DNA of 64,000 nt from CAZMVY01 sp964653435 (GTDB taxonomy: Bacteria; Planctomycetota; Phycisphaerae; UBA1845; PWPN01). Positions 24,426 to 31,782 of this stretch are shown piece after piece. Numbering within the stretch: the first letter of the stretch is position 1; every line of letters starts with the position of its first letter. A model generated the notes under the pieces. That model had not been told where the DNA came from. It did not search any database and was given only the letters and a program-made list of their open reading frames with translations. The position numbers and the translations under genes were made by a program. The stretch is from the NCBI GenBank assembly GCA_964653435.1, contig CAZZFA010000005.1, positions 35,723-99,722 of the forward strand, written 5' to 3'.

Positions 24426-25760
24426 ATGCCGAAGCGCAACCTGGTCTGGCTTCTCGTAGTCGTCGCCCTTGGCGTCGGCCTGTGGGTATATCCGAACACC
24501 CTGCTGCGCCGGGATACGTTCTACCGTGAGTTCTCGCCGCTCCTCGACGTCCGCCTGCAGATCAAGAAGAACTACGTTGATGAGGTCGACGACAAGCTCC
24601 TGCTTCGCGGGGCGATCCGTGGCATGGTCCAGGAGCTGGACCGCTTCAGCGACTACTACGACGCCGAGGAATACGCGCAATTCAAGAAACGCGCGGCCGG
24701 TCACTTCACCGGCATCGGCGTAGAGGTCACCCTCAAGGACGGATACCTCACCGTGCTCAGCCCGATCGAGGACACTCCCGCGTATGCGGCCGGTCTTCAG
24801 AGCGGCGACCGCATCCTTGAGATCGACGGCGTCAAAACCGACAAGATGACTCTCGGTCAGGCTGTCGCCCTGATCAGCGGCGAGTCCGGCACGCAGGTGC
24901 GGCTCAAGATCGCGCCTGCCGGCGACGAGCCCCCCCGGGAAGTGACCGTCGTCCGCGGGCTGGTGACCCTCCACTCGGTAAAGGGATACAGGCGGTTCCC
25001 CGACAACACATGGGATTACTTCATCGACCGGCCTGCGGGCATCGGCTATGTGCGGCTGACCAGCTTCGATGAGAACACGCCGGAGCAGCTTGACCGCGCC
25101 ATGCGTGCAATGTATGAGCAGGGACTCCAGGGCCTCATCATCGATCTCCGCGACAACCCGGGCGGCCTGCTGAAGACCGCCGTAGCCATTGCCGACCGGT
25201 TTCTCGATTCGGGCCGGATTGTCTCCACAAGAGGGCGGGCCTCCAACGAGGAAATCTGGTCGGCCAGTGCCAAGAGCAACTACCGCAAACAGGTCCCGCT
25301 GGTGCTGCTGATCAACGACGCCTCGGCCAGCGCCTCCGAGATCCTCGCCGGCGCCTTGCACGATCACGGCCGCGCCATCCTTGTGGGAGAGCGGACCTAT
25401 GGCAAAGGCAGCGTACAGAACCTTATCGAACTCGGGAACGGCGAGAGTGCCCTGAAACTCACGACGGCGTACTACTACCTGCCCAACGGGGAGCGGATTC
25501 ATGGAAAGGGCGTCCAACCCGATTACGAGGTGAAACTGACGCGGGAAGAGAAACGCACCGTGCTGCCGGAGAAGCGCCTGTTTACCACGACTACCCGGGC
25601 GGCGACCGCCCCGGCCACCGGCGCCCCCGTGGTCGATCGCCAGATCAACAAGGCCGTCGAGGTCCTGCGCGAAAAACTCGGACTGCCGCCTCTGACGACG
25701 ACGCAGGCAACCACGCGGCCGAGCACGGCGCCGACGGCGACAGGCGCGGCAGGCGGATAA
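24426..25760 (+). CDS. C-terminal processing peptidase (S41 family)
   Basis: 444 residues. One N-terminal membrane helix (LVWLLVVVALGVGLWVYP) anchors a periplasmic protease. Order: helical N-terminal part (DVRLQIKKNYVDEVD), PDZ domain (about 95-180, FTGIGVEVTLKDGYLTV, SGDRILEIDGV), and the S41 catalytic core with IIDLRDNPGGLL. NDASASASEILAGAL supplies the nucleophile S302 and GERTYGKGSVQ the general base K327, 25 residues apart as in Prc/CtpA. The C-terminus is Thr/Ala-rich. It trims C-termini of exported proteins. Two nt separate it from tsaD, so they share a transcript. Confidence 0.94.
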   Translation: MPKRNLVWLLVVVALGVGLWVYPNTLLRRDTFYREFSPLLDVRLQIKKNYVDEVDDKLLLRGAIRGMVQELDRFSDYYDAEEYAQFKKRAAGHFTGIGVEVTLKDGYLTVLSPIEDTPAYAAGLQSGDRILEIDGVKTDKMTLGQAVALISGESGTQVRLKIAPAGDEPPREVTVVRGLVTLHSVKGYRRFPDNTWDYFIDRPAGIGYVRLTSFDENTPEQLDRAMRAMYEQGLQGLIIDLRDNPGGLLKTAVAIADRFLDSGRIVSTRGRASNEEIWSASAKSNYRKQVPLVLLINDASASASEILAGALHDHGRAILVGERTYGKGSVQNLIELGNGESALKLTTAYYYLPNGERIHGKGVQPDYEVKLTREEKRTVLPEKRLFTTTTRAATAPATGAPVVDRQINKAVEVLREKLGLPPLTTTQATTRPSTAPTATGAAGG

Positions 25761-25762
25761 GC

Positions 25763-26773
25763 ATGTCCCTTATTCTCGGCATCGAAACGTCGTGCGATGA
25801 AACCTCCGCCGGCATCGTGGCCGACGGTTATGATGTCCGCAGCAACCTCGTCGCCACGCAGTTCGACCTGCATGCGAAGTTCGGAGGAGTCGTCCCGGAG
25901 ATCGCCTCCCGCGCACACATCGAGAACCTCGACGGTGTGATCCGCGAGGCCATGGAGCGAGCCGGCGTCTCCCGCGCGGAGATCGACGCGATCGCCGTGA
26001 CCTGTACGCCGGGGCTTGTGGGCTGCCTCCTGATCGGCGTAACCGCCGCCAAGACGCTCGCCTGGGCCTGGGGCAAACCGCTGGTCGGCATCAACCACGT
26101 GGAAGCACACGCGTGCAGCGCCGCCGTCGCGATCGGCTATCCGCCCTGGCCCGCGGTGGCGCTCGTCGTCAGCGGCGGCCATACCTCGCTGTTTCATGTC
26201 CGCGACTTCGACCGCATCGAACGATTGGGAAGCACCACCGACGACGCCGCCGGCGAAGCCTTCGACAAGGTGGCGAGTATCCTGAATCTCGGCTATCCGG
26301 GCGGCCCGATCATCGACCGCGTTGCCGCCGAGGGCGACCCGAACGCCGTCCCCTTTCCGCGGACCATGCTCGGATCCGAGTCGCTGGACTTCAGCTTCAG
26401 CGGCCTCAAGACCGCCGTCCTCTATCACGTGCACGGCCCCGGCAGGACCAGCGGCGGCCTTGAGCGCCTGACGCGCCGCGACGTGGCCGACATCGCCGCC
26501 AGTTTCCAGGCCGCCGTCGTCGACGTGCTCGTGGCCAAGACGATGCTCGCCGTCGAGCAGACCGGCACGCGGACCGTGGTGGTCGGCGGCGGCGTCGCGG
26601 CCAACCGGCGGCTGCGGAGCGAACTGGCAACCGCGTGCGAGGCAGCCGGCGCGACCCTCCATCTGACGCCCATGCACCTCTGCACGGACAACGGCGCGAT
26701 GATTGCCGCCCTGGCCCATCACCGCCTCGCCCGCGGCGAGATCGCTGATACGGATCTGGAAGCCCGGGCATAG
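25763..26773 (+). CDS. tsaD: tRNA N6-adenosine threonylcarbamoyltransferase
   Basis: 336 residues. Transfers the threonylcarbamoyl group to A37 of ANN-decoding tRNAs, in complex with TsaB and TsaE (not in this window). ILGIETSCDETSAGIV is the ASKHA phosphate loop; GINHVEAHACSA holds the iron ligands H112 and H116; LVVSGGHTSLF, DDAAGEAFDKVA, DFSFSGLKTAV, VVVGGGVAANRRLR and LCTDNGAMIAA follow in standard order. The same Kae1-type fold recurs in the C-terminal half of HypF in this window. Start ATG 25763 lies 2 nt after ctpA. Confidence 0.97.
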   Translation: MSLILGIETSCDETSAGIVADGYDVRSNLVATQFDLHAKFGGVVPEIASRAHIENLDGVIREAMERAGVSRAEIDAIAVTCTPGLVGCLLIGVTAAKTLAWAWGKPLVGINHVEAHACSAAVAIGYPPWPAVALVVSGGHTSLFHVRDFDRIERLGSTTDDAAGEAFDKVASILNLGYPGGPIIDRVAAEGDPNAVPFPRTMLGSESLDFSFSGLKTAVLYHVHGPGRTSGGLERLTRRDVADIAASFQAAVVDVLVAKTMLAVEQTGTRTVVVGGGVAANRRLRSELATACEAAGATLHLTPMHLCTDNGAMIAALAHHRLARGEIADTDLEARA

Positions 26774-26799
26774 AGTCGCTTCCGGAGCGTCTCGCGCCG

Positions 26800-26825
26800 C
26801 GTCCGGAACGTTTGCCGGGCGCGAG
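26800..26825 (+). repeat. Short dispersed motif (AAACATTCCGAAA type), copy 3, diverged
   Basis: On the plus strand CGTCCGGAACGTTTGCCGGG-CGCGAG; its reverse complement resembles the copies at 14890 and 20739. It lies in the 145-nt gap between the convergent ends of tsaD and pyrD. Confidence 0.35.
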
Positions 26826-26918
26826 TTTTCGAGGATGCTATTGCAGAGGCGACCGAACGCTCGCGGTGATGCGCGTCGAACGCGCACCGGTCTTACCGAA
26901 GACGGCACCGGACGGGGG

Positions 26919-27902
26919 TCACCCCTCCGCGCCGGATTCCGCCGGCCCCCCGGCCGTCGTGTTCAACCGCCCCACCAGCTCCCGCGCCGACTGCAGGCCG
27001 CGCCGGCGAAGGTACGTCGGCAGAGCCTCGATAATCCGGATCGGGCACGTCGGGTCGATGAAGAGCGCCGTGCCGACGCTTACCGCCGTTGCCCCGGCGA
27101 GCATGAACTCGATCGCGTCCTGCCAGGTCTCGATGCCCCCCATTCCGATGAGCGGGATCTTCGCGGGCGCTGCGACTTCGCGATATACCCGGTGGACCAT
27201 GTGCAGCGCCAGCGGCTTGATCGCCGGCCCCGACAGCCCGCCGGTGGTGTTGGCCAGCACCGGACGCCACCGCTCGATGTCGATCGCCATCCCGACGAAC
27301 GTGTTGACCAGCGAGAGCGCCTCGGCCCCGGCATCGACCGCCGCTCGCGCGGTCGTGGTGATGTCCGTCACGTTCGGCGAGAGCTTCACGATCAGCAGGC
27401 AGCGGTGCACCTCCCGCCGCACGGCCCCCACGAGATCGTACAGCCGGTTGGCGTCGGTGCCGAACGTCAGCCCGTCGGACACGTTCGGGCAGCTCACGTT
27501 GAGTTCGAGCCCAGCGATCTCCGGCACCTCGTCCAGCCGGCGGCACACTGCCACGTATTCCTCGCGCGAGTGACCTGCCACATTGACGAACACCGGAATG
27601 CGGAAGGCCCGCAGTTCGGGCACCTTCTCCGCGACGAACCGTTCCAGCCCGACGTTCGCCAGCCCGATCGCGTTGAGCATGCCGCAGGCCGTCTCGACGA
27701 CCCGCGGCGGCGGATTTCCGGGCCGTTCCTGCAAGGTCACACTCTTGGTAGTGAATGCGCCGAGGCGGTTCAAATCCATGTACGGCGCGTATTCCCCACC
27801 GTACCCGCACGTCCCCGAGGCCGTCATGACGGGATTCTGCAGCGTAACCCTGCCGAGCGAAACGGACAGATCGACAGCGGCGGGCATCTGCGTCGTATTC
27901 AT
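26919..27902 (-). CDS. pyrD: Dihydroorotate dehydrogenase, class 1B catalytic subunit
   Basis: 327 residues. Oxidises dihydroorotate to orotate with FMN in pyrimidine synthesis. LQNPVMTASGTCGYGGEY, GAFTTKSVTLQERPGNPPPR, GLELNVSCPNV with the catalytic base C138, and IPLIGMGGIETWQDAIEFMLAGATAVSVGTA are present. The cysteine base places it in class 1, and the sequence is closer to 1B (NAD-linked, needs PyrK); no pyrK is adjacent. The start MNTTQMPAAVDLSVSLG is at ATG 27902. It is alone on the minus strand, with repeat copy B about 135 nt upstream. Confidence 0.94.
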   Translation of the reverse strand: MNTTQMPAAVDLSVSLGRVTLQNPVMTASGTCGYGGEYAPYMDLNRLGAFTTKSVTLQERPGNPPPRVVETACGMLNAIGLANVGLERFVAEKVPELRAFRIPVFVNVAGHSREEYVAVCRRLDEVPEIAGLELNVSCPNVSDGLTFGTDANRLYDLVGAVRREVHRCLLIVKLSPNVTDITTTARAAVDAGAEALSLVNTFVGMAIDIERWRPVLANTTGGLSGPAIKPLALHMVHRVYREVAAPAKIPLIGMGGIETWQDAIEFMLAGATAVSVGTALFIDPTCPIRIIEALPTYLRRRGLQSARELVGRLNTTAGGPAESGAEG

Positions 27903-28037
27903 GGCCGCCCAGCATCGGAACCCGGCACGACGCTGTCAAGCCGCGCAAGCGACTTGCCCCCGTTCGCCGGATGCACGGAATCGTGCAGCGTGAGCGGATC
28001 CGGCGGCGACCGTCGCGGATACCGGGGGACAACAGTG

Positions 28038-28234
28038 TAGAGTCTTGCGTTGCAGCTTTTGCGCGCCTTGCGCGCATGTTATCGCGATGCGGCGGTGGCG
28101 CGACCCGTCATTCTGAGGAGCGCAGCGACGAAGAATCTGGCTGATTGGCGCAGAAAAGCCAGATGCTTCGCTTCGCTCAGCATGACGGGGGCCGGCGCCC
28201 CCGTGTTCGGTTGCGGCCGAAGGCCGCCTTGGGG
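28038..28234 (+). repeat. Dispersed ~196-bp repeat, copy B
   Basis: Starts TAGAGTCTTGCGTTGCAGC and ends GGCCGAAGGCCGCCTTGGGG. Inverted core ends GTCATTCTGAG (28107-28117) and CTCAGCATGAC (28176-28186) are 58 nt apart. Same orientation as copy C; copy A is inverted. Confidence 0.87.
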
Positions 28235-28261
28235 GTGGCTGAGCGTCATCCCCAAGGCAAT

Positions 28262-28306
28262 GGTCCCGGAGGGACCCATGAGAAAGCCCAGCGATTCATC
28301 GCTGGG
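28262..28306 (+). repeat. Two adjacent perfect hairpins, REP-like
   Basis: GGTCCC-GGA-GGGACC (28262-28276) and CCCAGCGAT-TC-ATCGCTGGG (28287-28306). The arrangement resembles repetitive extragenic palindromes mobilised by RAYT transposases; no such transposase is in the window. Confidence 0.55.
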
Positions 28307-28432
28307 TCGCGGACGCCCCCGCCCCGCGGGTCAGTCCCGTAGGCACGACTGAGCCTTCGCCGCGACGCGCGCCGCATGCGAAACTGTCACACCGAAAACG
28401 GCACTACGCCGTTGCGGTCCGTCGGCGTCGCT

Positions 28433-29563
28433 TCACACCCGCTCGAACGGCTCGAAGAGACGCTTATACTCATCCTGGCAGAAACGGTCGGTCATGCCGG
28501 CGATGTAGTCGCAGACCACCCGGTGCAGACCCTGCTCGGCGATGCGACGGGCAAAACGCGGCTCCAGCAGCCCCGGCGTTTCGAGGTAGGCGTCGAAGAG
28601 GCGGCGGATGAACCGTGCGGCCTTGTCGTCCATCCGAATCAACCGGTGATGGCGGTACAGATGCTCCGCGAGAAAACCTTCGAGCGCGGCCAATCGCTCC
28701 TCCATGCCCGGCGAAAGCCCCGCCAACTCGCCGTCGCACGCGCGAACGTCATCCACGGTCTCGATCTTCGCCCCGACGATCCGGCGTGTCGTCTCCTCGG
28801 CAATGTCCGCCAGCAGCGCATCCTCGATCGCGTCCAGGACGGGCCGCCGCACCGCCGGCAGCGGCTGACGGCCGTAGCGCTGCCGGACCGACTCGGCCGC
28901 CTCGCGCCAGATCACCAGCGAATCGAGAGCCTCCCGCTCGATCAGCTTCGCGCCGATCGCGTCTTCGAGGTCGTGGCAGTCGCACGCGATCCGGTCCGCC
29001 AGGCTCGCGATCTGCCCCTCGAGCGGCCCGCGCGCCCCGTCGGCCAGTTCGTGCCAGCCCGGCCGGTCGAATTGTGTCTCGTGCTTGGCGAGCCCCTCGC
29101 GGACTTCGTAGGTGAGATTCAGCCCCCGGAACGGCGGGTACGGGTGTTCCAGGTACTCGACGATCCGCAGCGACTGCACGTTGTGCTCAAAGCCCCCATG
29201 CCCGGCCATCCGGGCGGCCAGCGCCTGCTCGCCGGCATGACCGAACGGCGGATGTCCCAGGTCGTGCGCCAGGGCCACGGCCTCCGCGAGCGTTGCGTTG
29301 AGGCCCAGCGTCTGAGCGAGCCGGCGAGCCAGCTCGGCCACCTCCAGCGTGTGTGTCAGACGCGTCCGGAAGTGGTCGTGTTCGTGCGTAACGAAGACCT
29401 GCGTCTTGTACTGCAGACGCCGGAAGGCCGCCGAGTGAACGATACGGCGCCGATCGATCGCGAACGGGTCGGCGCCGGCACCGGCGCCCAGGGCCTCCGC
29501 ATACCGGCGACCGCGCGACGTCTCCGCGCGGACGGCGTACGATTTCATCGCGGGCTCGGTCAT
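28433..29563 (-). CDS. dgt: Deoxyguanosinetriphosphate triphosphohydrolase-like (HD domain)
   Basis: 376 residues from ATG 29563, which overlaps the stop of the HIT gene by 4 nt; the longer open frame upstream is a shadow of that gene. Hydrolyses dNTPs to nucleoside and triphosphate, controlling dNTP pools. RRRIVHSAAFRRLQYKTQVF is the family opening; HTLEVAELARR gives H71, VALAHDLGHPPFGHAGE gives H100 and D101 of the HD motif. NLTYEVREGLAKHET follows as usual. The shorter length suits the Dgt type 2 family, whose preferred nucleotide varies. Confidence 0.93.
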   Translation of the reverse strand: MTEPAMKSYAVRAETSRGRRYAEALGAGAGADPFAIDRRRIVHSAAFRRLQYKTQVFVTHEHDHFRTRLTHTLEVAELARRLAQTLGLNATLAEAVALAHDLGHPPFGHAGEQALAARMAGHGGFEHNVQSLRIVEYLEHPYPPFRGLNLTYEVREGLAKHETQFDRPGWHELADGARGPLEGQIASLADRIACDCHDLEDAIGAKLIEREALDSLVIWREAAESVRQRYGRQPLPAVRRPVLDAIEDALLADIAEETTRRIVGAKIETVDDVRACDGELAGLSPGMEERLAALEGFLAEHLYRHHRLIRMDDKAARFIRRLFDAYLETPGLLEPRFARRIAEQGLHRVVCDYIAGMTDRFCQDEYKRLFEPFERV

Positions 29564-30096
29564 GGCATACCGGCGAGCGGCGGCAGGCCGATGCGCACGG
29601 CGGCCTCGGCGAACTGGGCGTACAACTCGTCCATGTCCTGCGGGATCACCCGCGCGTCGCCGACGACGCTCATGAAGTTCGTGTCCCCGTCCCACCTCGG
29701 CACGACATGCGCGTGGGCGTGATCGGGGAGTCCGGCGCCGGCGCAGCGTCCGAAGTTCATGCCGACGTTGAAGCCCGCCGGATGCAGGACATCCGTAAGC
29801 AGGATCTGCACGTCGCGAATCCGGCGGATCATTTCGTCGAGTTCGGCATCCGCCAGTTCGCGAAGGCTCGGCTCGTGCCGGCCGGGCGCGATGAGCATAT
29901 GCCCGTTGTTGTACGGGAACCGGTTGAACGCCACGAAGCACGTCGGGCCCCGCCAGACCACGTGATTCACGCGGTCGCAGTCCGCCGCTCTCCAGTACTT
30001 GCAGAGGAAGCAGCCGTCCTCGGTGCCCGGCGGCGAAAGCGAACGGATGTAGGCCATCCGCCATGGCGCGGACAACGTGTTATAGAACTCCGGCAT
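29560..30096 (-). CDS. HIT family protein (AP4A phosphorylase-like)
   Basis: 178 residues from ATG 30096. The histidine triad is DHAHAHVVPRW (H126, H128, H130); GCFLCKYW (C29, C32) and the FNRFPYNNGHMLIAPGRHEPSL segment are typical of the bacterial HIT branch related to diadenosine tetraphosphate phosphorylase. It should cleave or transfer a nucleotide from a small dinucleotide-type substrate in the cytoplasm. Its stop overlaps the dgt start, so the pair is translated together: both act on nucleotides, which makes a shared housekeeping function plausible. Confidence 0.92.
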   Translation of the reverse strand: MPEFYNTLSAPWRMAYIRSLSPPGTEDGCFLCKYWRAADCDRVNHVVWRGPTCFVAFNRFPYNNGHMLIAPGRHEPSLRELADAELDEMIRRIRDVQILLTDVLHPAGFNVGMNFGRCAGAGLPDHAHAHVVPRWDGDTNFMSVVGDARVIPQDMDELYAQFAEAAVRIGLPPLAGMP

Positions 30097-30216
30097 AACG
30101 GTGCGAATGTACCGCGCGCCGTACGGAGCGACAAGCGGCCGGGCTCCGCCCCGGGGAGCGATTCCCCTTCTCCGGCCCGCGGTGATCGGTCTGGGCCGCT
30201 CCGGGCAAACACCGGA

Positions 30217-30245
30217 TTGATTACGACCGCCATGTACGCTAAGAT
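30217..30245 (+). promoter_or_regulatory. Sigma-70-like promoter of the degenerate receiver gene
   Basis: TTGATT (30217-30222), 17-nt spacer, TAAGAT (30240-30245). Transcription start near 30252, about 32 nt before the GTG start codon. Confidence 0.55.
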
Positions 30246-30283
30246 AGGGTGCGAAGTGGGTCCTTCCCCGCACGAGAGCGTGT

Positions 30284-30940
30284 GTGCCACGGGTTTTGAT
30301 CGTACATCGTGATCCCGGCGCGGCGCAGGTCTTCGACGCCCTGTTGCACCGTCGCCATGAAGTGGTTACGGCGCGTGACTACAGCGACGGCGTCAAGACC
30401 ATCCGCGAACACCGTCCGTCTCTGATCCTCGCCGGCCTCGAGGGTCGCAACGGAGACGCCCTGCTGCTCCTGCGGTACCTCCGGGACAACGGCATTCGCA
30501 TTCCGCTCATCGTCATCGCCGGTCGCGGCGCGGGTGTTTACCAGCACGCGGCGATGAGGCTGGGAGCCAAGGCGTTTCTGGAATACCCCGTCGACGAGCA
30601 ACGCCTTGGCGAAGCGGTTGCCGCCGCCCTTGCCGCGCCCCCGCCCGGCCAGACCACCATCCCGCCGGTGACGCCGGAAGAGGCAAGCGCAAACCTCACC
30701 GAGCTGGAGAAACAGCTCAACCGGCAGATGAAGTGCTTCGCCGGCCGCAATCTCGTCTACCTGCAGTCGCACATCGGTCTGGGCACGCGGGTCCGCCCGC
30801 GGATCTGCCTGAAATGCCCGCTCCGCAAGGAATACGGCCTCGAACCGAACGTGTATTACGAGTTCATTCGCGATGTCTGCTGCGGCGAGCCGGCCCGCTG
30901 CGAGGCCGTCCAGATCTTCGAGTCGCAACAGGACCGCTGA
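30284..30940 (+). CDS. Degenerate receiver-domain protein with a C-terminal cysteine cluster
   Basis: 218 residues from a GTG start. Residues 1-120 follow the response-regulator receiver fold (PRVLIVHRDPGAAQVFDALL, PLIVIAGRG, GAKAFLEYPVDEQRLGEAV), but the phosphoacceptor position is glycine (SLILAGLEG, G51) and only one of the two acidic residues after strand 1 is left (D10). It cannot be phosphorylated in the normal way. A linker of helical type (LTELEKQLNRQMKCF) leads to a domain with C175, C178, C199, C200 and C206 (RICLKCPLRKEYG, DVCCGEPARCE). This looks like a zinc or iron-sulfur site and may bring redox or metal sensing. Not a family I can name. Confidence 0.75.
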   Translation: MPRVLIVHRDPGAAQVFDALLHRRHEVVTARDYSDGVKTIREHRPSLILAGLEGRNGDALLLLRYLRDNGIRIPLIVIAGRGAGVYQHAAMRLGAKAFLEYPVDEQRLGEAVAAALAAPPPGQTTIPPVTPEEASANLTELEKQLNRQMKCFAGRNLVYLQSHIGLGTRVRPRICLKCPLRKEYGLEPNVYYEFIRDVCCGEPARCEAVQIFESQQDR

Positions 30941-30994
30941 GGGGCCCGGTAATCCGGGGAGGAGGCGCATCCGCCCGCCCGCGCGCAGTGTACG

Positions 30995-31564
30995 TCAGGG
31001 CCGGCGAGACGGCATTCCCGTCTGCCGCAGGGCCAACCTCCGATACAGGCCCCTTTCGGTCGGTTGCACGCAGTAACGGACTGACAGGCACGTTACCGCC
31101 AACGACGCCAGCGCAAGGAAGCCCGACGCACATGCCGCCGCCGCCAGAATCGAGGAGTGACGCACCAGCGCCGCGATGAGGCACCCTGCCGCAGCCAGGT
31201 TCAGCACGATGCTGACGACGCACTTGACGACCACGATGGCCGGCAGCGGCAGAAACCACCGCCCGCCCGGCTTGAGGATGCACCGCTCGCACAGCGCGCG
31301 GCCGTCCGGGTTGTGAAAGACCTCCACAAGCTGCCCGCAACGGGCACAGATGCCGACCTCACGATTTCCGGCGCCTGCCCGCCCGGCCCGCATGAGCGTC
31401 TGATACGCCCGCGACAATTCCACGAAGCGGCGCTTCGCTTCATCGTCGCCCTGTCGCATGTCCGGATGATACTCGAGTGCCAGACGCCGATACGCGCGCT
31501 TGATTTCCCGACGGGAAGCCGTGGCGGAGAGGCCCAGGATCCGCAGACACTCGGCGGCCTTCAT
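30995..31564 (-). CDS. DnaJ-domain membrane protein with zinc ribbon
   Basis: 189 residues from ATG 31564. Residues 1-63 are a J domain: CLRILGLSATASRREIKRAYRRLALEYHPD with HPD at 33-35. A zinc-ribbon pair follows (CARCGQLVEVFHNPDGRALCERC), then two membrane helices (LPAIVVVKCVVSIVLNLAAAGCLIAAL and ILAAAACASGFLALASLAVTCLS). The J domain must face the cytoplasm to stimulate DnaK. It is an unusual arrangement, probably a membrane-recruiting co-chaperone. The gene stands alone; one copy of the 16-nt motif lies 23 nt upstream of the start (31587-31602). Confidence 0.85.
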   Translation of the reverse strand: MKAAECLRILGLSATASRREIKRAYRRLALEYHPDMRQGDDEAKRRFVELSRAYQTLMRAGRAGAGNREVGICARCGQLVEVFHNPDGRALCERCILKPGGRWFLPLPAIVVVKCVVSIVLNLAAAGCLIAALVRHSSILAAAACASGFLALASLAVTCLSVRYCVQPTERGLYRRLALRQTGMPSRRP

Positions 31565-31782
31565 GGGAGCGGTTGTTCTCACAGCCTCACACCGAAAACG
31601 GTCGCGACAGCCCGCACCGACTGCCCGACCGGACACATAAACACCGGATCGCCTCGCCTCCAGTATAGCACCACGAGGGGGCGATCATCGACAAGTGGAC
31701 CCGCCCTGCGTAGACTGGCAACGACGTGAGAGGCAGACGCCGCTCGGCGTACCGCCTGCAAGGCTGACCGTCGGATGCCGGG

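Larger units (their letters stand above)
27903..28432. other. Intergenic, 530 nt, mostly repeats
   Basis: Lies upstream of pyrD and downstream of dgt. It is filled by repeat copy B (28038-28234), two perfect hairpins (28262-28306) and one copy of the 16-nt motif, TCACACCGAAAACGGC at 28386-28401. The pyrD promoter should lie between 27903 and 28037 but is not obvious. No gene seen. Confidence 0.55.
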
